NCBI GenBank assembly: GCA_903834925.1
Contig: CAILLA010000031.1
Location: forward strand, 1-60,114
Source of the DNA: an uncultured Schlesneria sp.
GTDB taxonomy: Bacteria > Planctomycetota > Planctomycetia > Planctomycetales > Planctomycetaceae
Direction of reading: 5' to 3'
DNA: 60,114 nucleotides
The notes beneath the pieces were generated by a model. That model was not told the origin of the DNA, searched no databases, and was given only the letters and a program-made list of their open reading frames with translations. Of the stretch, positions 5,887 through 15,494 are shown piece after piece. How positions within the stretch are numbered: position 1 is the stretch's first letter; each line of letters opens with the position of its first letter. Both the position numbers and the translations under genes were made by a program.

Positions 5887-6867
5887 GTGGTGGTTGAACG
5901 GAAGGACCTGTTTGTCGGCGGCATTGAAGCCGGTGGCACGAAATTCGTGTGCGCTGTAGGTCGCGCGCCAGAGGATGTCTGCCGACCGGAGAACAGAACT
6001 GAGTTTCCAACAGGTGATAACCCTGGCCAACTCATCTCCCGGGTCATTGACTGGTTTGCGGAGAAACAGAGCCGCGAACCGTTGTCGGCCATCGGAATCG
6101 CCTCGTTCGGCCCGGTCGATCTCGAAAAAGGCTCCCCTCGTTACGGGCATATCACTTCGACACCCAAACCCGGTTGGGCGAATACAGACCTTGTTGGGCC
6201 GATTCAACGAGGGTTGGGCAACATACCCGTCGGTTTCGACACGGACGTGAACGGCGCCGGCCTTGGCGAATACTTCTGGGGCAATGCGTCAGGGCTGGAG
6301 GACTTCGTCTACATCACGATTGGAACCGGGATCGGTGCTGGCGGAATGGCGCGCGGGCAACTCCTCCACGGTCTTGTCCACCCAGAGATGGGGCACTTGC
6401 GACTTCCACGGGTCGCTGGCGACGAGTTCCCCGGGGTGTGTCCGTACCACAAGGATTGCTGGGAAGGCCTTTGCTCAGGACCTGCGATACTTAAGCGAGC
6501 CGGGACGCCCGCCGAAAAGATTCCACCGGATCATCCAGCGTGGAAATACGAAACGCAGTACATCGGGTATGCCATTGCCAACATCGTCTGCACGCTGTCT
6601 CCGCGGCGGGTCATTATCGGCGGAAGCGTCAGGAAGGCTGGGCAACTCGGCGAGGAAGCCTTCTTCCATGCCGTACGGGAGCATGTCCAGACAACCCTCA
6701 ACAACTACGTCGTGTCGCCGTCGTTGCTCGGCGACGGCGTCCACAGGTACATTGTCCCTCCTTTATTGGGTGATAATGCCGGAGTGTGCGGGGCACTCGC
6801 GCTGGGTCAGCTTGAATGTTCCATCGCCGAGGAATGCAGGGAAAAAGTCCAATTAATTAACTACTAA
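5887..6867 (+). CDS. ROK-family sugar kinase (fructokinase-like), cassette-borne
   Basis: A 326-residue ROK kinase that would phosphorylate a hexose, most likely fructose (EC 2.7.1.4), with ATP in the cytoplasm. Visible are the N-terminal phosphate loop (GGIEAGGTKF, residues 11-20), the catalytic Asp block (FDTDVNGAGLGEY, near 117), the second glycine motif (TIGTGIGAGG), the HPEMGH block and the Cys/His zinc site (CPYHKDCWEG, near 180). The length is normal and no key residue is missing. The GTG at 5887 follows a GGAGGGGG ribosome site at 5873-5880. It lies between attC 7 and attC 8, so a full metabolic gene is carried as a cassette. No other sugar genes are adjacent. GlcNAc or mannose as substrate cannot be excluded. 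Confidence 0.88.
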   Translation: MVVERKDLFVGGIEAGGTKFVCAVGRAPEDVCRPENRTEFPTGDNPGQLISRVIDWFAEKQSREPLSAIGIASFGPVDLEKGSPRYGHITSTPKPGWANTDLVGPIQRGLGNIPVGFDTDVNGAGLGEYFWGNASGLEDFVYITIGTGIGAGGMARGQLLHGLVHPEMGHLRLPRVAGDEFPGVCPYHKDCWEGLCSGPAILKRAGTPAEKIPPDHPAWKYETQYIGYAIANIVCTLSPRRVIIGGSVRKAGQLGEEAFFHAVREHVQTTLNNYVVSPSLLGDGVHRYIVPPLLGDNAGVCGALALGQLECSIAEECREKVQLINY

Positions 6868-6907
6868 AAAATGCGATGAACGGACATTCTCGTTTCCAAA
6901 CCTTGCT

Positions 6908-6980
6908 TTAACGCAATAAAATGGTCGAAAACATTCAACACGGACGGCGAACACGCCGCCGGGAAATTTTGACGTTAACC
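6908..6980 (+). repeat. attC-like recombination site 8
   Basis: Outer boxes TTAACGCAATAAAA (6908) and TTTTGACGTTAACC (6967-6980), which are complementary over most of their length; inner arms CGG-A-CGGCG / aaca / CGCCGCCG with an unpaired A. The core matches attC 3 (2366-2422) almost base for base, although the outer boxes differ. Confidence 0.75.
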
Positions 6981-7000
6981 AGAAAGATCGACACATTGAG

Positions 7001-7699
7001 ATGTCCGACGCGACACAGCCAATCTCAAAGTGCTACCGGCCCGGCCGCAACTGGCTCGTGATCGGAATTGTTGGTGCCATATTTTTTCCAACAATTGGCA
7101 TCAGCTCCGTTTATGCCGCCTACTGGAACATCGACGGATCATTCCCTCACCCAAAGACTCACGCTTTCGTCCATGCCGTATTTTGGTCCCTCTGGACTCT
7201 CAGTGCGTTTTGGATAATCGCCGCGTACTTCCGGACGCGGCTTACGATCACACCTCTAGGCTGCTCGCAGCAGGGTTGCTTCATTCGTACACAGATTTCT
7301 GTCGCAGATGTGTCGCAGGTAACATGGAAGGGTATTCCTCAATCAGGAAAGCTGATACTCCGTGGCGCGCAAGGCCAGATGAAAATCGACTTAAACAATC
7401 TTGTTCACAAAGATCGAACTGAATTCATTCAACTTGTCCACAAACTTTTCGACGACAGAATCCAAACGGGATGGTCAGAGTTCAATCGCCAGTCATTCGT
7501 GGCAGCGCCAAGTCCAACGGACGAACGTCGTGCCACTAAAAGTTGTGCATTGATCCTTTTCATTTTCGGCGTCGTTTGTTTACTTTGTGGGTGGTTTAAC
7601 CTTGGTGCACAGTTTTACGTATCGGGGTTTGGCGGTGTTTTTGCCACCGTCTGCTATATTTGGCGGATTCAGCGACGCAAACATTCAAAGGCTGGTTAA
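7001..7699 (+). CDS. Membrane protein with PH-like central domain, cassette gene
   Basis: A 232-residue protein. Two membrane helices at about residues 18-40 and 58-80 are followed by a beta-rich soluble section (about 85-150: TRLTITPLGCSQQGCFIRTQISVADVSQVTWKG) typical of bacterial PH-like domains, and two more helices at about 180-197 and 203-222. The pattern YRPGRNW..IG.VGAIFF...G..S.YAAYWN.DGSFPHP is one I recall from planctomycete hypothetical proteins. The ATG at 7001 is 20 bases after attC 8, with only a weak GAG before it. The stop overlaps the start of the degenerate site 9. It probably sits in the inner membrane; its role is unknown. Confidence 0.7.
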   Translation: MSDATQPISKCYRPGRNWLVIGIVGAIFFPTIGISSVYAAYWNIDGSFPHPKTHAFVHAVFWSLWTLSAFWIIAAYFRTRLTITPLGCSQQGCFIRTQISVADVSQVTWKGIPQSGKLILRGAQGQMKIDLNNLVHKDRTEFIQLVHKLFDDRIQTGWSEFNRQSFVAAPSPTDERRATKSCALILFIFGVVCLLCGWFNLGAQFYVSGFGGVFATVCYIWRIQRRKHSKAG

Positions 7700-7745
7700 C
7701 AAGAAAATGCACGCCGAGCAGCGGTGGGGCATCGTTTGGTACTGA
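7690..7745 (+). repeat. Degenerate attC-like site 9
   Basis: GGTTAACAAGAAAATGCAC at 7693 resembles the left half of attC 1, and CGTTTGGT at 7733-7740 resembles the 3' box of the other sites. The inner arms pair only partly (CCG/CGG with mismatches). It could be a decayed last attC or an alternative type. Confidence 0.4.
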
Positions 7746-7770
7746 AATTCAATCGCCGCTGCCGTGATCT

Positions 7771-8073
7771 TTGTCGATCGGCGACAACTGCGATTTCCAG
7801 AAGTATCGATGCCGTGAACCTAAACCCTTCTCGCCGGGATGTTTCCAGTCCCTTGCGGTTACTTCAGTTTTCTTGGCTACGGCGCCTGGTGAATCGCTTG
7901 CTCACGCGGCCGCTCAGCCCGATCGTGTCTGGCAATTATGCAAAGCCACGACGGACGACAACGGTGTATTGAACATCTCCTTCCGTGTCATTGCAGCCGA
8001 TGACTTCGGTCCAATTCCCGGAGTTTGCGTTGAAATCAATTGGTGGGGCACCGATGGAGGTGCCCGGATCTAA
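7771..8073 (+). pseudogene. Possible decayed last cassette gene
   Basis: The frame 7771-8073 encodes 100 residues whose second half (TTDDNGVLNISFRVIAADDFGPIPGVCVEINWWGTDGG) reads like a secreted beta-sandwich or carboxypeptidase-regulatory-like segment. It stops at TAA 8071-8073, but the same frame continues with VTDEN, which would fit that kind of domain, so the stop looks like a nonsense change. The first half does not look like the start of such a protein. I treat it as a remnant. The 168 bases from here to carB hold nothing else recognisable. Confidence 0.35.
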
Positions 8074-8241
8074 GTGACGGATGAGAACGAGATTGATCAT
8101 TCCTCCGTGGCTCTGTCAGAAACCTAAGTGGCCGATTCAATTCGGTGAAAGTCAGTTCAGGATGCCCGGGTTACCCTGACCGTTTGGCGGTGGAGATTGG
8201 CAGAAAGCCACCGCGAAAACTGCGGATTCAATCGGCGATTT

Positions 8242-11200
8242 TCATGATACTTTCGGGTTTGCTTCGCGTGCCCAGTCCTGGATCGCTTTGACTTCGGGAG
8301 CTGGATGTTCGCGAAGTGCTTCCAGGGCGTGAACGACGGCGATGCAGCCTGGAAGCGTTGTCACGCACGGAATGCGATTGACGACAGATGCCGATCGAAT
8401 GCGTCCTTCGTCGGTCCGGGCACCCTTACCACTTGGCGTATTGAAGATCAAGGCGATTTGTTTATTGGCCATGTGGTCCAGCAGGTTCGGACGACCCTCC
8501 TGCAATTTCTTGACGGTTTCAACTTCCAAACCATACTCGCGGAAGACTCGGGCTGTTCCACTGGTACACATGATCTTGAAGCCGAGTTCCTGAAGACGGC
8601 GAACTTGTGGAATGATCGCGTGTTTATGACGACCTGCCAGGCTGATGAAGACCGTTCCGGATTGAGGCAACTTGTTACCTGCCGCAATTTGGCTTTTCGC
8701 AAATGCGATGGGGAATGTATCGGAAATTCCCATGACTTCGCCGGTCGATTTCATTTCGGGGCCGAGGATAATATCGACACCCAGGAATCGATTGAACGGG
8801 AAGACGCTTTCTTTGACAGATGTGTAAGCGGGGACAACTTCCTTTGTGACACCTTGTTCGGCCAACGAGACACCGGCCATGATCTTGGCCGCAATCTTGG
8901 CCAGCGAAACATTGGTCGCCTTGGAAACGAACGGCGATGTCCGGCTGGCACGTGGATTTACTTCCAGGATGTAAACCAGGTATTCACCCGCGTTTGCCGA
9001 GCTGCCTGGTGTGTTCTTTTCGTCGCCGGATCGTTTCACCGCGAATTGGATATTCATCAAACCGCGAACTTGCAGCTCTTTTGCAAGGGCATAGGTCGCT
9101 TGTTTGATTTCTTCAATGATCGGGGCCGGCAATGAGTAGGGCGGCAGAACGCTGGCGGAGTCACCCGAATGAACCCCAGCTTCTTCGATGTGCTCCATGA
9201 CGCCGCCGACCAAGGTTAGCGTTCCGTCAGAAATCGCGTCGACGTCGACTTCGACGGCGTCTTCCAGGAATTTGTCAACCAGGACGGGACGATCAGGCGA
9301 AACGTTGACCGCCTCATTCATGTACTTGGTGACGGAATCTTCGTCGTAACAAATCTCCATGGCACGTCCACCCAGCACGAAGCTGGGGCGGATTAAGACC
9401 GGATAGCCGATTTCATTGGCGATCAGTCTCGCACCCTGAGAATCAAAAGCAGTTCCATTCGGAGGCTGGCGCAAGCCGATCTTTTCGAGAATTCCCTGGA
9501 ATCGTTTGCGATCTTCTGCGGCGTCGATCATATCGGGGCTGGTGCCGATGATATTGATTCCGGCAGCTTCCAACCCGCGAGCCAGGTTGAGAGGTGTCTG
9601 ACCACCGAACTGGACGATGACTCCATCCGGCTGCATCCGGTCGCAAATGTTGAGTACATCTTCCGTCGTCAGCGGTTCGAAGAACAGCAGATCCGATGTA
9701 TCGTAGTCGGTCGAGACCGTTTCCGGGTTCGAATTGACCATGATGCTTTCGATCCCCAGTTCGCGTAACGCAAACGAGGCCTGACAGCAACAGTAATCAA
9801 ATTCGATCCCTTGCCCGATCCGGTTTGGGCCACCCCCCAGAATGATGATTCGTTTCTTATCGCCTTTTGGTGGCGTTTCGTCTTCGGATTCGTAGGTGGA
9901 ATAGTAATACGGTGTATAGGCCTCGAATTCGGCGGCACAGGTATCGACCTGTTTGAATGTCGCGACGATTCCCATCTGCTTACGGGCGGCGCGAACTTCG
10001 GTTTCGGTCGAATCCCACCAGAAGGCAAGCTGCTGATCCGAGTAGCCGTGCCGTTTCGCTTTGCGGACGAGATCGGGCGTGGCCTGATCGAGCGAATCAA
10101 CTTTTCGAATTTCATCTTCGACAAGGATCAAATTCTTGATCTGGTTGAGGAACCATGGATCGATGTTCGTCAGTTCAAAAATCTGCTCGATCGTCATGCC
10201 GGCTTTGAATGCGTAGCGGATATAGAACATCCGGTTTTCATTCGGTTTTGAAAGCAGGCTTTCGATGACGTCGATCGTGGGTTGTTTTGGAGTTCCCCAC
10301 AGATCCTTTTTGCCTCCACCCAGTCCGAAATGACCAATTTCAAGCCCACGGAGCGCTTTTTGGAGCGACTCTTGAAACGTCCGGCCGATCGCCATGGTTT
10401 CGCCGACCGATTTCATCTGAACGGTCAGTTCAGGATCGGCGTCCGGGAATTTTTCGAAGGTCCAACGAGGAATCTTGGTGACAACGTAATCGATCGTCGG
10501 TTCGAAGCAGGCGAGGGTTTCTCGCGTAATATCGTTCTGGATTTCGTCCAGCCGGTATCCGACAGCCAGCTTCGCCGCGATTTTCGCGATCGGGAAACCG
10601 GTCGCCTTGGACGCGAGCGCGCTCGATCGACTGACTCGCGGATTCATCTCGATAACCACCATCCGACCGTTTTTCGGATTGATGGCAAATTGGACATTGG
10701 AACCACCGGTTTCGACGCCGATTTCACGCATGACTGCGATCGTCGCGTCGCGCATCCGCTGATATTCTTTGTCCGTAAGCGTCTGGGCCGGAGCGACGGT
10801 GATCGAGTCACCGGTATGAACGCCCATGGGGTCAAAGTTTTCGATTGCGCAGATGATAACGACATTGTCTGCGTTATCGCGCATGACCTCCATCTCGTAC
10901 TCTTTCCAACCAATGATGCTTTCGTCGAGCAGCACTTCGTTGATGGGAGAGAGTTCCAGACCCTTGCGAACCTTTTCTTCGAATTCGTCGCGGTTGTAGG
11001 CGATGCCACCGCCGACTCCGCCCAGTGTAAAGCTGGCGCGGATAATCATCGGCAAGCCGATTTCTTCGAGGGCCAGACGGGCTTCGTCCATGTTGTGAAC
11101 GATGCGGCTGTTGCAGACATCCAGCCCGATCTTGAGCATGGCCTGCTTGAAGGTGTCACGCTCTTCAGCCTTTTTGATCACGTCAACTTTCGCGCCCAGC

Positions 11201-11544
11201 ATCTCGACGCCAAACTTTTCGAGCACCCCGTGCTTGACGAGGTCCATCGCGGTGTTCAGTCCGGTTTGTCCGCCCAGCGTCGGCAATAACGCATCGGGAC
11301 GTTCAACTTCGATAATCTTCGCGACGTATTCCCAGGTGATCGGTTCGATATACGTGCGATCAGCCATTTCGGGGTCGGTCATAATCGTGGCTGGGTTTGA
11401 ATTGACCAGCACGACTTCGTACCCCTCTTCGCGAAGGGCTTTGCAGGCTTGGGTTCCGGAATAGTCAAACTCACAGGCTTGACCGATAACAATAGGGCCG
11501 GAACCGATAATCAGAATCTTATGAATGTCGTCGCGACGGGGCAC
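8242..11544 (-). CDS. carB: Carbamoyl-phosphate synthase large subunit
   Basis: This is the large subunit of carbamoyl-phosphate synthase, which makes carbamoyl phosphate from bicarbonate, ammonia (passed from CarA) and two ATP for arginine and pyrimidine synthesis. The protein has the duplicated ATP-grasp halves: [21 protein letters not shown] near the start and its repeat [20 protein letters not shown] near residue 560. The allosteric MGS-like domain is at the C-terminus. The GTG at 11544 (MPRRDDIHK) matches the family start; an in-frame TTG at 11589 would add 15 residues and is less likely. At 1100 residues the length is normal. No carA lies beside it. It is convergent with the cassette array, so it probably marks the distal boundary of the integron. 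Confidence 0.97.
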   Translation of the reverse strand: MPRRDDIHKILIIGSGPIVIGQACEFDYSGTQACKALREEGYEVVLVNSNPATIMTDPEMADRTYIEPITWEYVAKIIEVERPDALLPTLGGQTGLNTAMDLVKHGVLEKFGVEMLGAKVDVIKKAEERDTFKQAMLKIGLDVCNSRIVHNMDEARLALEEIGLPMIIRASFTLGGVGGGIAYNRDEFEEKVRKGLELSPINEVLLDESIIGWKEYEMEVMRDNADNVVIICAIENFDPMGVHTGDSITVAPAQTLTDKEYQRMRDATIAVMREIGVETGGSNVQFAINPKNGRMVVIEMNPRVSRSSALASKATGFPIAKIAAKLAVGYRLDEIQNDITRETLACFEPTIDYVVTKIPRWTFEKFPDADPELTVQMKSVGETMAIGRTFQESLQKALRGLEIGHFGLGGGKKDLWGTPKQPTIDVIESLLSKPNENRMFYIRYAFKAGMTIEQIFELTNIDPWFLNQIKNLILVEDEIRKVDSLDQATPDLVRKAKRHGYSDQQLAFWWDSTETEVRAARKQMGIVATFKQVDTCAAEFEAYTPYYYSTYESEDETPPKGDKKRIIILGGGPNRIGQGIEFDYCCCQASFALRELGIESIMVNSNPETVSTDYDTSDLLFFEPLTTEDVLNICDRMQPDGVIVQFGGQTPLNLARGLEAAGINIIGTSPDMIDAAEDRKRFQGILEKIGLRQPPNGTAFDSQGARLIANEIGYPVLIRPSFVLGGRAMEICYDEDSVTKYMNEAVNVSPDRPVLVDKFLEDAVEVDVDAISDGTLTLVGGVMEHIEEAGVHSGDSASVLPPYSLPAPIIEEIKQATYALAKELQVRGLMNIQFAVKRSGDEKNTPGSSANAGEYLVYILEVNPRASRTSPFVSKATNVSLAKIAAKIMAGVSLAEQGVTKEVVPAYTSVKESVFPFNRFLGVDIILGPEMKSTGEVMGISDTFPIAFAKSQIAAGNKLPQSGTVFISLAGRHKHAIIPQVRRLQELGFKIMCTSGTARVFREYGLEVETVKKLQEGRPNLLDHMANKQIALIFNTPSGKGARTDEGRIRSASVVNRIPCVTTLPGCIAVVHALEALREHPAPEVKAIQDWAREANPKVS

Positions 11545-11792
11545 GGCGGCGGACCTTGATAGGAGCGTGAGGCGGGCGGGGCGAGCCAAGGCGATTCAGT
11601 CCTAGCCACTCCACTCCAGGTCCGAATCGCGCAAAACCACCCGAGACTAACAAACGTTTCCAGAGTTTCAAGGAACGAGCGAAGAGTTACTCGGAGAAAT
11701 CCTGATTTCGTCTCCGTTTGGCCGTGCGAACTTCTTCAAAACATCGTAAAATCATGGGCTTCCTGTTTCCTTCCTCAAATTCCAGGTTCTTC

Positions 11793-12377
11793 ATGATTGT
11801 CGAAGGAATCGTGACGACGCTCAATCGTGACGACGAATTGAATATTGCTCCGATGGGTCCGATTGTCGACGAATCCATGACGACCTTTATGTTTCGTCCG
11901 TTTCAGTCCTCGACAACGTACCGAAATCTGAAAGAACGACCCTACGGCGTTTTTCACGTCGTCGATGACGTCCTGTTGATTGCTCAGACCGCTTTGGACC
12001 GGCTGGAAACAGTCCCTGCAACGTTTAAGGCGGAACGGATCGTCGGACGCGTGCTGAGTGACTGTTGTCGCTGGTACGAATTTGAAGTGGCCAGTTATGA
12101 CGATTCTTCGGCTCGGACGACTTTCAATACAGCGGTTGTGCATACCGGGCGGCTTCGCGACATGTTTGGCTTTAACCGAGCCAAACATGCCGTTCTCGAA
12201 GCAACAATCCTGGCGACTCGGCTGCATCTCGTGCCGGAAATCGACGTGCGAAAGCAGTTAGAATCGCTTTCAAGCCCGGTCGAAAAGACCGCTGGCCCTC
12301 AAGAGAAGGCCGCGTTCCTTTTGGTGACGAATTTTGTTGACGACTGGTATCGGCGTGCGAAAACACAGAAAGATTAA
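11793..12377 (+). CDS. DUF447-family flavin-binding-like protein
   Basis: A 194-residue protein from ATG 11793; the open frame begins at 11718 but the family opens with MIVEGIVTTLNRDDELNIAPMGP, exactly as here. DUF447 proteins have a split-barrel fold related to FMN-binding flavoproteins. They occur in archaea and in planctomycetes, often near genes for methanopterin-dependent one-carbon metabolism. No such genes are adjacent here. The protein should be cytosolic. Its 3' end overlaps the stop of the convergent DinB gene by 4 bases. The specific role is unknown. Confidence 0.8.
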   Translation: MIVEGIVTTLNRDDELNIAPMGPIVDESMTTFMFRPFQSSTTYRNLKERPYGVFHVVDDVLLIAQTALDRLETVPATFKAERIVGRVLSDCCRWYEFEVASYDDSSARTTFNTAVVHTGRLRDMFGFNRAKHAVLEATILATRLHLVPEIDVRKQLESLSSPVEKTAGPQEKAAFLLVTNFVDDWYRRAKTQKD

Positions 12378-12856
12378 AACATCGGTGCCCGGCCACACTG
12401 GCGTCGGACAACGGCCCATTGTCCTGCGTGCATCAGCCAATGGCATCCCTGCATCGCATACATTGACGCCACAGTCGGAGCGTATTCAACGCATGTCGGT
12501 TTATCAAAATCAGCGTCGCTCGTTTTCGCCAATGCGCCAAGCGTGCCGGCATTCGTAGCTTCGAAAGCGGCCATCAGCTCAGCCTTCGTGTGAAAGTCTG
12601 CAGGGTTGTCGCTGGTTGCGGTTTCCTTTGTGTACTTTGCAGCGAATCCCGCAGGTAGTTCGGGCATTGAGCCGGGAGCGACTTTCTCGATCATTTCTCG
12701 TTCGGAAGCAATCAAGTGTCCGACCTGCCAGGTGATATGGTTACAACCGGGGCAGGGCCGCTTCATCATCTCGGCATCAGTCAGATCGCTGAGATATCCG
12801 CCGGAAATCATTTTTCCGGTGTCGATCGAAATTTGAATGGCTTCACGAACGTTCAT
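12374..12856 (-). CDS. DinB-superfamily protein
   Basis: A 160-residue four-helix-bundle protein. The histidines expected to bind a divalent metal are visible in HITWQVGHLIASE (near residue 40) and in CHWLMHAGQWAVVRR near the C-terminus, the classic DinB arrangement. DinB-like proteins include thiol transferases and many proteins of unknown role. The ATG at 12856 follows an AAGG-type ribosome site. It is convergent with the DUF447 gene. No partner suggests a substrate. Confidence 0.8.
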   Translation of the reverse strand: MNVREAIQISIDTGKMISGGYLSDLTDAEMMKRPCPGCNHITWQVGHLIASEREMIEKVAPGSMPELPAGFAAKYTKETATSDNPADFHTKAELMAAFEATNAGTLGALAKTSDADFDKPTCVEYAPTVASMYAMQGCHWLMHAGQWAVVRRQCGRAPMF

Positions 12857-13118
12857 AGTTTTTCCTTGGTTAAAAAATTGAGCGTAACTTGATACGAGTC
12901 CAACGACCTGACTGCTTGTCCGCGCCGTATCAACGTCCGGCTACTTGGAGAGAAAGAATGGTGTCGCGCCCCATGTTGCCTGTCAACCAACGATTTATTC
13001 TGGCAACTTTGGGAAATTGAATAGTACAAAATCAACTGTAGCGGTAGTTTTTGATCTACAGGCGAAATCTGACTCATTGGCTTATTACGCATGTCGAAAA
13101 AATTGTTAACGATACGAT

Positions 13119-13562
13119 TTATTCAAATATCGAGGAAAGCACCATCGCGACCGTGACTGCACAGCCACAAATGAAGCCAATAAACACATAGAAAAATACG
13201 GTCTCCGTTCGATCAATGGGGTGGACGTTGCCCCAGTTCACAACTGCCAGACCAATCGCTCCTGATGCGATCGGCCCAATAAATATCGCGGCAACGCTTA
13301 GTGACAAACGCCGTTTAAGCCGTTTGGATTTGAATTGCTCTTTTGTTTCGCCTGTTATCACCGTACGACGGCCCCCCGTCGCAATACCCCAAACCGCGAC
13401 ACAAAGCAGCGCGAGTACCAGGAAGACGATCGCATTTCCATCGCTCCGCCCAAAGTACAGAAGAGGAGGACTTGCACTGAATACGAGAAACGTCGCGATC
13501 CCTAAAGCGATCATACCTGTTCGCAAGCGTCGATCAGACGACGATTTAGGAGGTATGGTCAT
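13119..13562 (-). CDS. Small membrane protein (147 aa), unknown
   Basis: A 147-residue protein with four hydrophobic helices at about residues 18-36, 43-60, 90-110 and 123-143, and a basic loop (KEQFKSKRLKRRLS) in the middle. There is no signal peptide and the family is not recognised. The start has an AGGAGG-like sequence (rc of the cctcct at 13548-13553) a little inside the frame, so a start a few codons later is also possible. It is monocistronic as far as visible. Confidence 0.5.
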   Translation of the reverse strand: MTIPPKSSSDRRLRTGMIALGIATFLVFSASPPLLYFGRSDGNAIVFLVLALLCVAVWGIATGGRRTVITGETKEQFKSKRLKRRLSLSVAAIFIGPIASGAIGLAVVNWGNVHPIDRTETVFFYVFIGFICGCAVTVAMVLSSIFE

Positions 13563-13680
13563 GAGAGTAACTCAAATAGAGCGACGATTTCTCGCTTTAG
13601 AAACTTGACGTTTGAAGCGTCGTCAAAGTTCCTCGGCTACATGGAGTGGGAGCTCCTGACGAACCGCTTTCAGCGGCCCT

Positions 13681-14613
13681 CTAGATTCTCACAAGTCCCA
13701 GCCAGTCATCGAACAGGAATTGCAGCCGCATTGTCAACAGCGTAATGCGTCCCATGACCGTGAGCGCAAACGAGGCTCCAAAGCTGATCATCAGCACCCA
13801 GATCCCGACTCGTGAGATTCGTCCGACTATTCCTTTATGTTCAACTGAAAAGTAGAAGTATGTGACGCAGGACAAGACGCTGATCACGATCACGATATTC
13901 TGGATCGACTGCTTCCAGTCCAATTCACTTCCGCCGGAGGCAGTGGCTGAGAATACAACCAGTGGAAGGATGGTGCTACGGATTTGTCTCACAAAATCGG
14001 CGTTCAGAAACAGGATTAATTTCAATCCCGCAGTCGTCCCCACGACGAACGCCAGCGGCCAGCGTCCCATCCAGGCGATTTTCGGAATCAAGCGGCAAAA
14101 GACCATACAGCCGAGGACCACCGGGATGATACACAGGTAATCCGCTTTGGCATCCGCTGGAGTATCCGGCAGGAATGCGTATCGTGCCAATTCAGGTGAC
14201 AGCCTGAGGAGTACCTTTGCAATCAAAACTTCCCAATAATATGTGACGATCCAGTATCCCGCCGAAACGCCGACGATTATTGACTCGGCCAGCTTGTAGC
14301 AGACGTTGTCACGATAGAGGTAAGAAAAGACGCACAACGTTAGCAGTGCCGCGATCCAGATCCCTGAGGTGCGAGAGAAGCTCCAGATCGCTTCGGGATC
14401 GTCTTTCGAGGCGGGTTCGTAGATCACCGTTTTCACCGCAGCAGCAGAATTGTCAGAGGCATCTGCTGCTGGAGGAATAATCTTACCGGTTGTCGCATCG
14501 ACGCGCACGACAAATTGCTGGCCGACGCCTCGTTCAGTTCGGAGACTTTGGAACGCCAGCAACAGGCAACCGCCAAGGAACAGGACGGTCCAAAACCGTG
14601 TTTCGCGATTCAT
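13681..14613 (-). CDS. Multi-pass membrane protein, last gene of the DUF6754 operon
   Basis: From ATG 14613 (MNRETRFWTVLFLGGCLL) the protein has 310 residues; an upstream in-frame start at 14697 lies inside the previous gene and is less likely. It has an N-terminal membrane anchor (about 7-24), a soluble stretch of about 60 residues with FVVRVDATTGKIIPP, then about six membrane helices. The ATG overlaps the stop of the preceding gene in an ATGA junction, so the two are translationally coupled. The product is not recognised; together with its four or five upstream partners it probably forms an inner-membrane assembly. Confidence 0.65.
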   Translation of the reverse strand: MNRETRFWTVLFLGGCLLLAFQSLRTERGVGQQFVVRVDATTGKIIPPAADASDNSAAAVKTVIYEPASKDDPEAIWSFSRTSGIWIAALLTLCVFSYLYRDNVCYKLAESIIVGVSAGYWIVTYYWEVLIAKVLLRLSPELARYAFLPDTPADAKADYLCIIPVVLGCMVFCRLIPKIAWMGRWPLAFVVGTTAGLKLILFLNADFVRQIRSTILPLVVFSATASGGSELDWKQSIQNIVIVISVLSCVTYFYFSVEHKGIVGRISRVGIWVLMISFGASFALTVMGRITLLTMRLQFLFDDWLGLVRI

Positions 14614-15494
14614 GGATGTGTTGTCCTTCGATAACGATTCGCCAGGTGGATCCCGTTTCCGAGTACGATCAGGCCGATCATCAGCCGATGTGCCCAACGC
14701 TGTGCTCCGCCTCGCAAAAAGGCAGGCCGCTTACTTCGGTTGGCGTACGGATTAGGATACTTCGCCGCCAGCATCGTTTCGTACTCGATCGCGCCACGGA
14801 TTCCGGTAACGAGTCCCAGCAGCTGATCAGGGTAGTATGGGAACAGTTGCGTTGACTGGACCCCGGTGCAGCCGACGGCAATCGGTACCTTCTGCGGAGT
14901 TGCCGCGTATTGCACCCACTCCTTGCCGCCAGGAAAGCCCGCCGAAGCGTTTACAATCAAGTCCATCTCTTTGACGCTGATCACACCCGACATGATCGGA
15001 AGCTCGTCCAAACTTGTTCCCCTGGCGTCCTGGGGGCGAGCTTTGCGAATATCGGAAGAAATCTGGCTGATTGCAACGGCTTCACCTGCCAGATAGCCCA
15101 GGTTCACATAGTCGACACCGTACTGATAAGGCCGATCACCGGAACCAAAGTCCGCCCCGATCACCGCCTTAATCGTCGATTCAATCATTGGCTTTCCAGT
15201 CGGCCAAATTGTGACGAAATAGAGTTTGTGATGTCGTAAACAGCAGTGTCTCGTGAATGAGAGTGCCATCGGATAAAGCTCGGCAGCAGACGTCGGATCG
15301 AAGTCCATCGCCATTAAGATCCTTGAACCTTCTGGCAATCGCTCGATTTCGTCAAAAAGTTTGATCGTTGGTGGCGATGGAGTTTCATCGGAGCCGATCT
15401 GTAACAGAATCGGCGATAAAACCGCGAGCGCCATTGACAGGAAGATCCAGCGGCGATCCAGGGTATTCAGTTTATCGAGCAATGGGGAAGTCAC
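14610..15494 (-). CDS. Membrane-anchored protein of the DUF6754 operon (294 aa)
   Basis: A 294-residue protein. It has an N-terminal membrane helix (about 16-32, IFLSMALAVLSPILLQIG) and a large soluble domain with alternating strands and helices (GSRILMAMDFDPTSAAELYPMALSFTRHC, KLYFVTIWPTGKPMIES, DYVNLGYLAGEAVAI, MDLIVNASAGFPGGKEWVQY). A second helix lies near residues 268-285. The soluble domain looks Rossmann-like, but no cofactor motif can be assigned. The gene overlaps both neighbours by 4 bases (ATGA), so its expression is tied to them. Function unknown. Confidence 0.7.
   Translation of the reverse strand: MTSPLLDKLNTLDRRWIFLSMALAVLSPILLQIGSDETPSPPTIKLFDEIERLPEGSRILMAMDFDPTSAAELYPMALSFTRHCCLRHHKLYFVTIWPTGKPMIESTIKAVIGADFGSGDRPYQYGVDYVNLGYLAGEAVAISQISSDIRKARPQDARGTSLDELPIMSGVISVKEMDLIVNASAGFPGGKEWVQYAATPQKVPIAVGCTGVQSTQLFPYYPDQLLGLVTGIRGAIEYETMLAAKYPNPYANRSKRPAFLRGGAQRWAHRLMIGLIVLGNGIHLANRYRRTTHP

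Noticed and set aside
5623-6207. 194-residue frame antisense to the ROK kinase
   Set aside because: It spans attC 7 and the kinase start and has no family pattern.
10282-11289. 335-residue frame antisense to carB, and one at 8305-9135
   Set aside because: carB is certain on the other strand; these are codon-bias shadows without family match.
12853-13092. 79-residue minus-strand frame
   Set aside because: No ribosome site, no recognisable fold and irregular codon use; most likely chance.
14866-15239. Plus-strand frames within the DUF6754 operon
   Set aside because: Shadows of overlapping minus-strand genes joined by start/stop overlaps.
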